From the NCBI RefSeq assembly GCF_003432075.1, contig NZ_QWBU01000013.1, positions 1 through 64,000 of the forward strand: a DNA stretch of 64,000 bases, in the 5' to 3' direction. This stretch comes from Shinella sp. WSJ-2 (GTDB lineage Bacteria > Pseudomonadota > Alphaproteobacteria > Rhizobiales > Rhizobiaceae). Both the position numbers and the translations under genes were made by a program. Below the pieces are notes generated by a model that saw nothing but the letters and a program-made list of their open reading frames with translations, did no database searches and was not told the origin of the DNA. The first letter of the stretch is position 1; each line of letters starts with the position of its first letter. Positions 63,981-64,000 of the stretch are shown piece by piece.

Positions 63981-64000
63981 GGCCGGCATTATTGCCGGCC
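63981..64000 (+). terminator. Terminator stem after chemoreceptor gene (cut by window end)
   Basis: A GGCCGGCA (63981-63988) / TGCCGGCC (63993-64000) stem with a TTAT loop; the expected T-run would lie beyond the window. Confidence 0.6.

Overview
This window is a GC-rich, densely coded stretch of alphaproteobacterial chromosome. Gene content and order point to the Rhizobiaceae (Rhizobium/Agrobacterium/Shinella/Ensifer relatives): etfA-hbdA, argH-lptM-lysA followed by a TIGR02302-type protein, ftsE-ftsX, aerobic cobaltochelatase cobS-cobT, aroK-aroB, xerD-accA, an ALAS-type hemA, and an arginase/ornithine aminotransferase pair beside an Lrp/AsnC regulator. There is one tRNA gene. I see no rRNA, insertion sequence, prophage or CRISPR array. 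The genus is inference; no marker in the window fixes it.

Layout. 1-1.7 kb: end of etfA, a strong terminator, and hbdA. 1.8-5.6 kb: sulfate/thiosulfate ABC importer sbp-cysTWA. 5.6-12 kb: periplasmic thioredoxin TlpA, then argH, lptM, lysA and a large Gln-rich membrane protein. 12-17.3 kb: a CpdR-like receiver, hpt, an unknown membrane protein divergent from ftsEX, a DUF218 protein and plsC. 17.3-25.7 kb: ChaC, DUF2125, tyrC, a methyltransferase, gloB, an EamA exporter, DUF3108, rpmB, a queuosine-precursor transporter and a phytase-like protein. 25.7-29.8 kb: cobT, cobS, a J-domain protein and BolA. 29.8-36.6 kb: a CorC-like CBS protein, aroB, aroK, a tiny membrane protein, xerD, accA, an L,D-transpeptidase-like lipoprotein and a TusA-like protein. 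36.6-41.2 kb: reductase, His-rich CobW-type GTPase, DD-carboxypeptidase, M20 amidohydrolase and a small secreted protein. 41.3-47.2 kb: tRNA-Arg(CCT), a PAS-GGDEF protein, an unknown small protein, a META-MliC lipoprotein-like fusion, dxr and hemA. 47.4-51.2 kb: a form II CoxSLM-type molybdenum hydroxylase. 51.6-58.4 kb: a glycine-zipper lipoprotein and tamA-tamB. 58.4-64 kb: AsnC regulator, arginase, ornithine aminotransferase, cheW and a soluble double-PAS chemoreceptor.

Most genes are housekeeping: envelope assembly (ftsEX, tamAB, plsC, DD-carboxypeptidase, YkuD protein), amino-acid and shikimate pathways, cobalamin, haem and isoprenoid synthesis, and sulfate uptake. The most interesting regulatory signal is a pair of FNR/FixK-type anaeroboxes. 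One is a perfect TTGAT-N4-ATCAA upstream of the PAS chemoreceptor; the other is a one-mismatch copy upstream of hemA. Together they suggest oxygen control of haem synthesis and of an energy/redox taxis receptor. Other items worth a second look are a CorC-like protein that lacks the usual CNNM membrane domain, a META-MliC fusion, a His-rich CobW protein with an altered guanine-specificity motif, and several conserved proteins of unknown function. I did not find a clear multi-gene system that looks wholly new.
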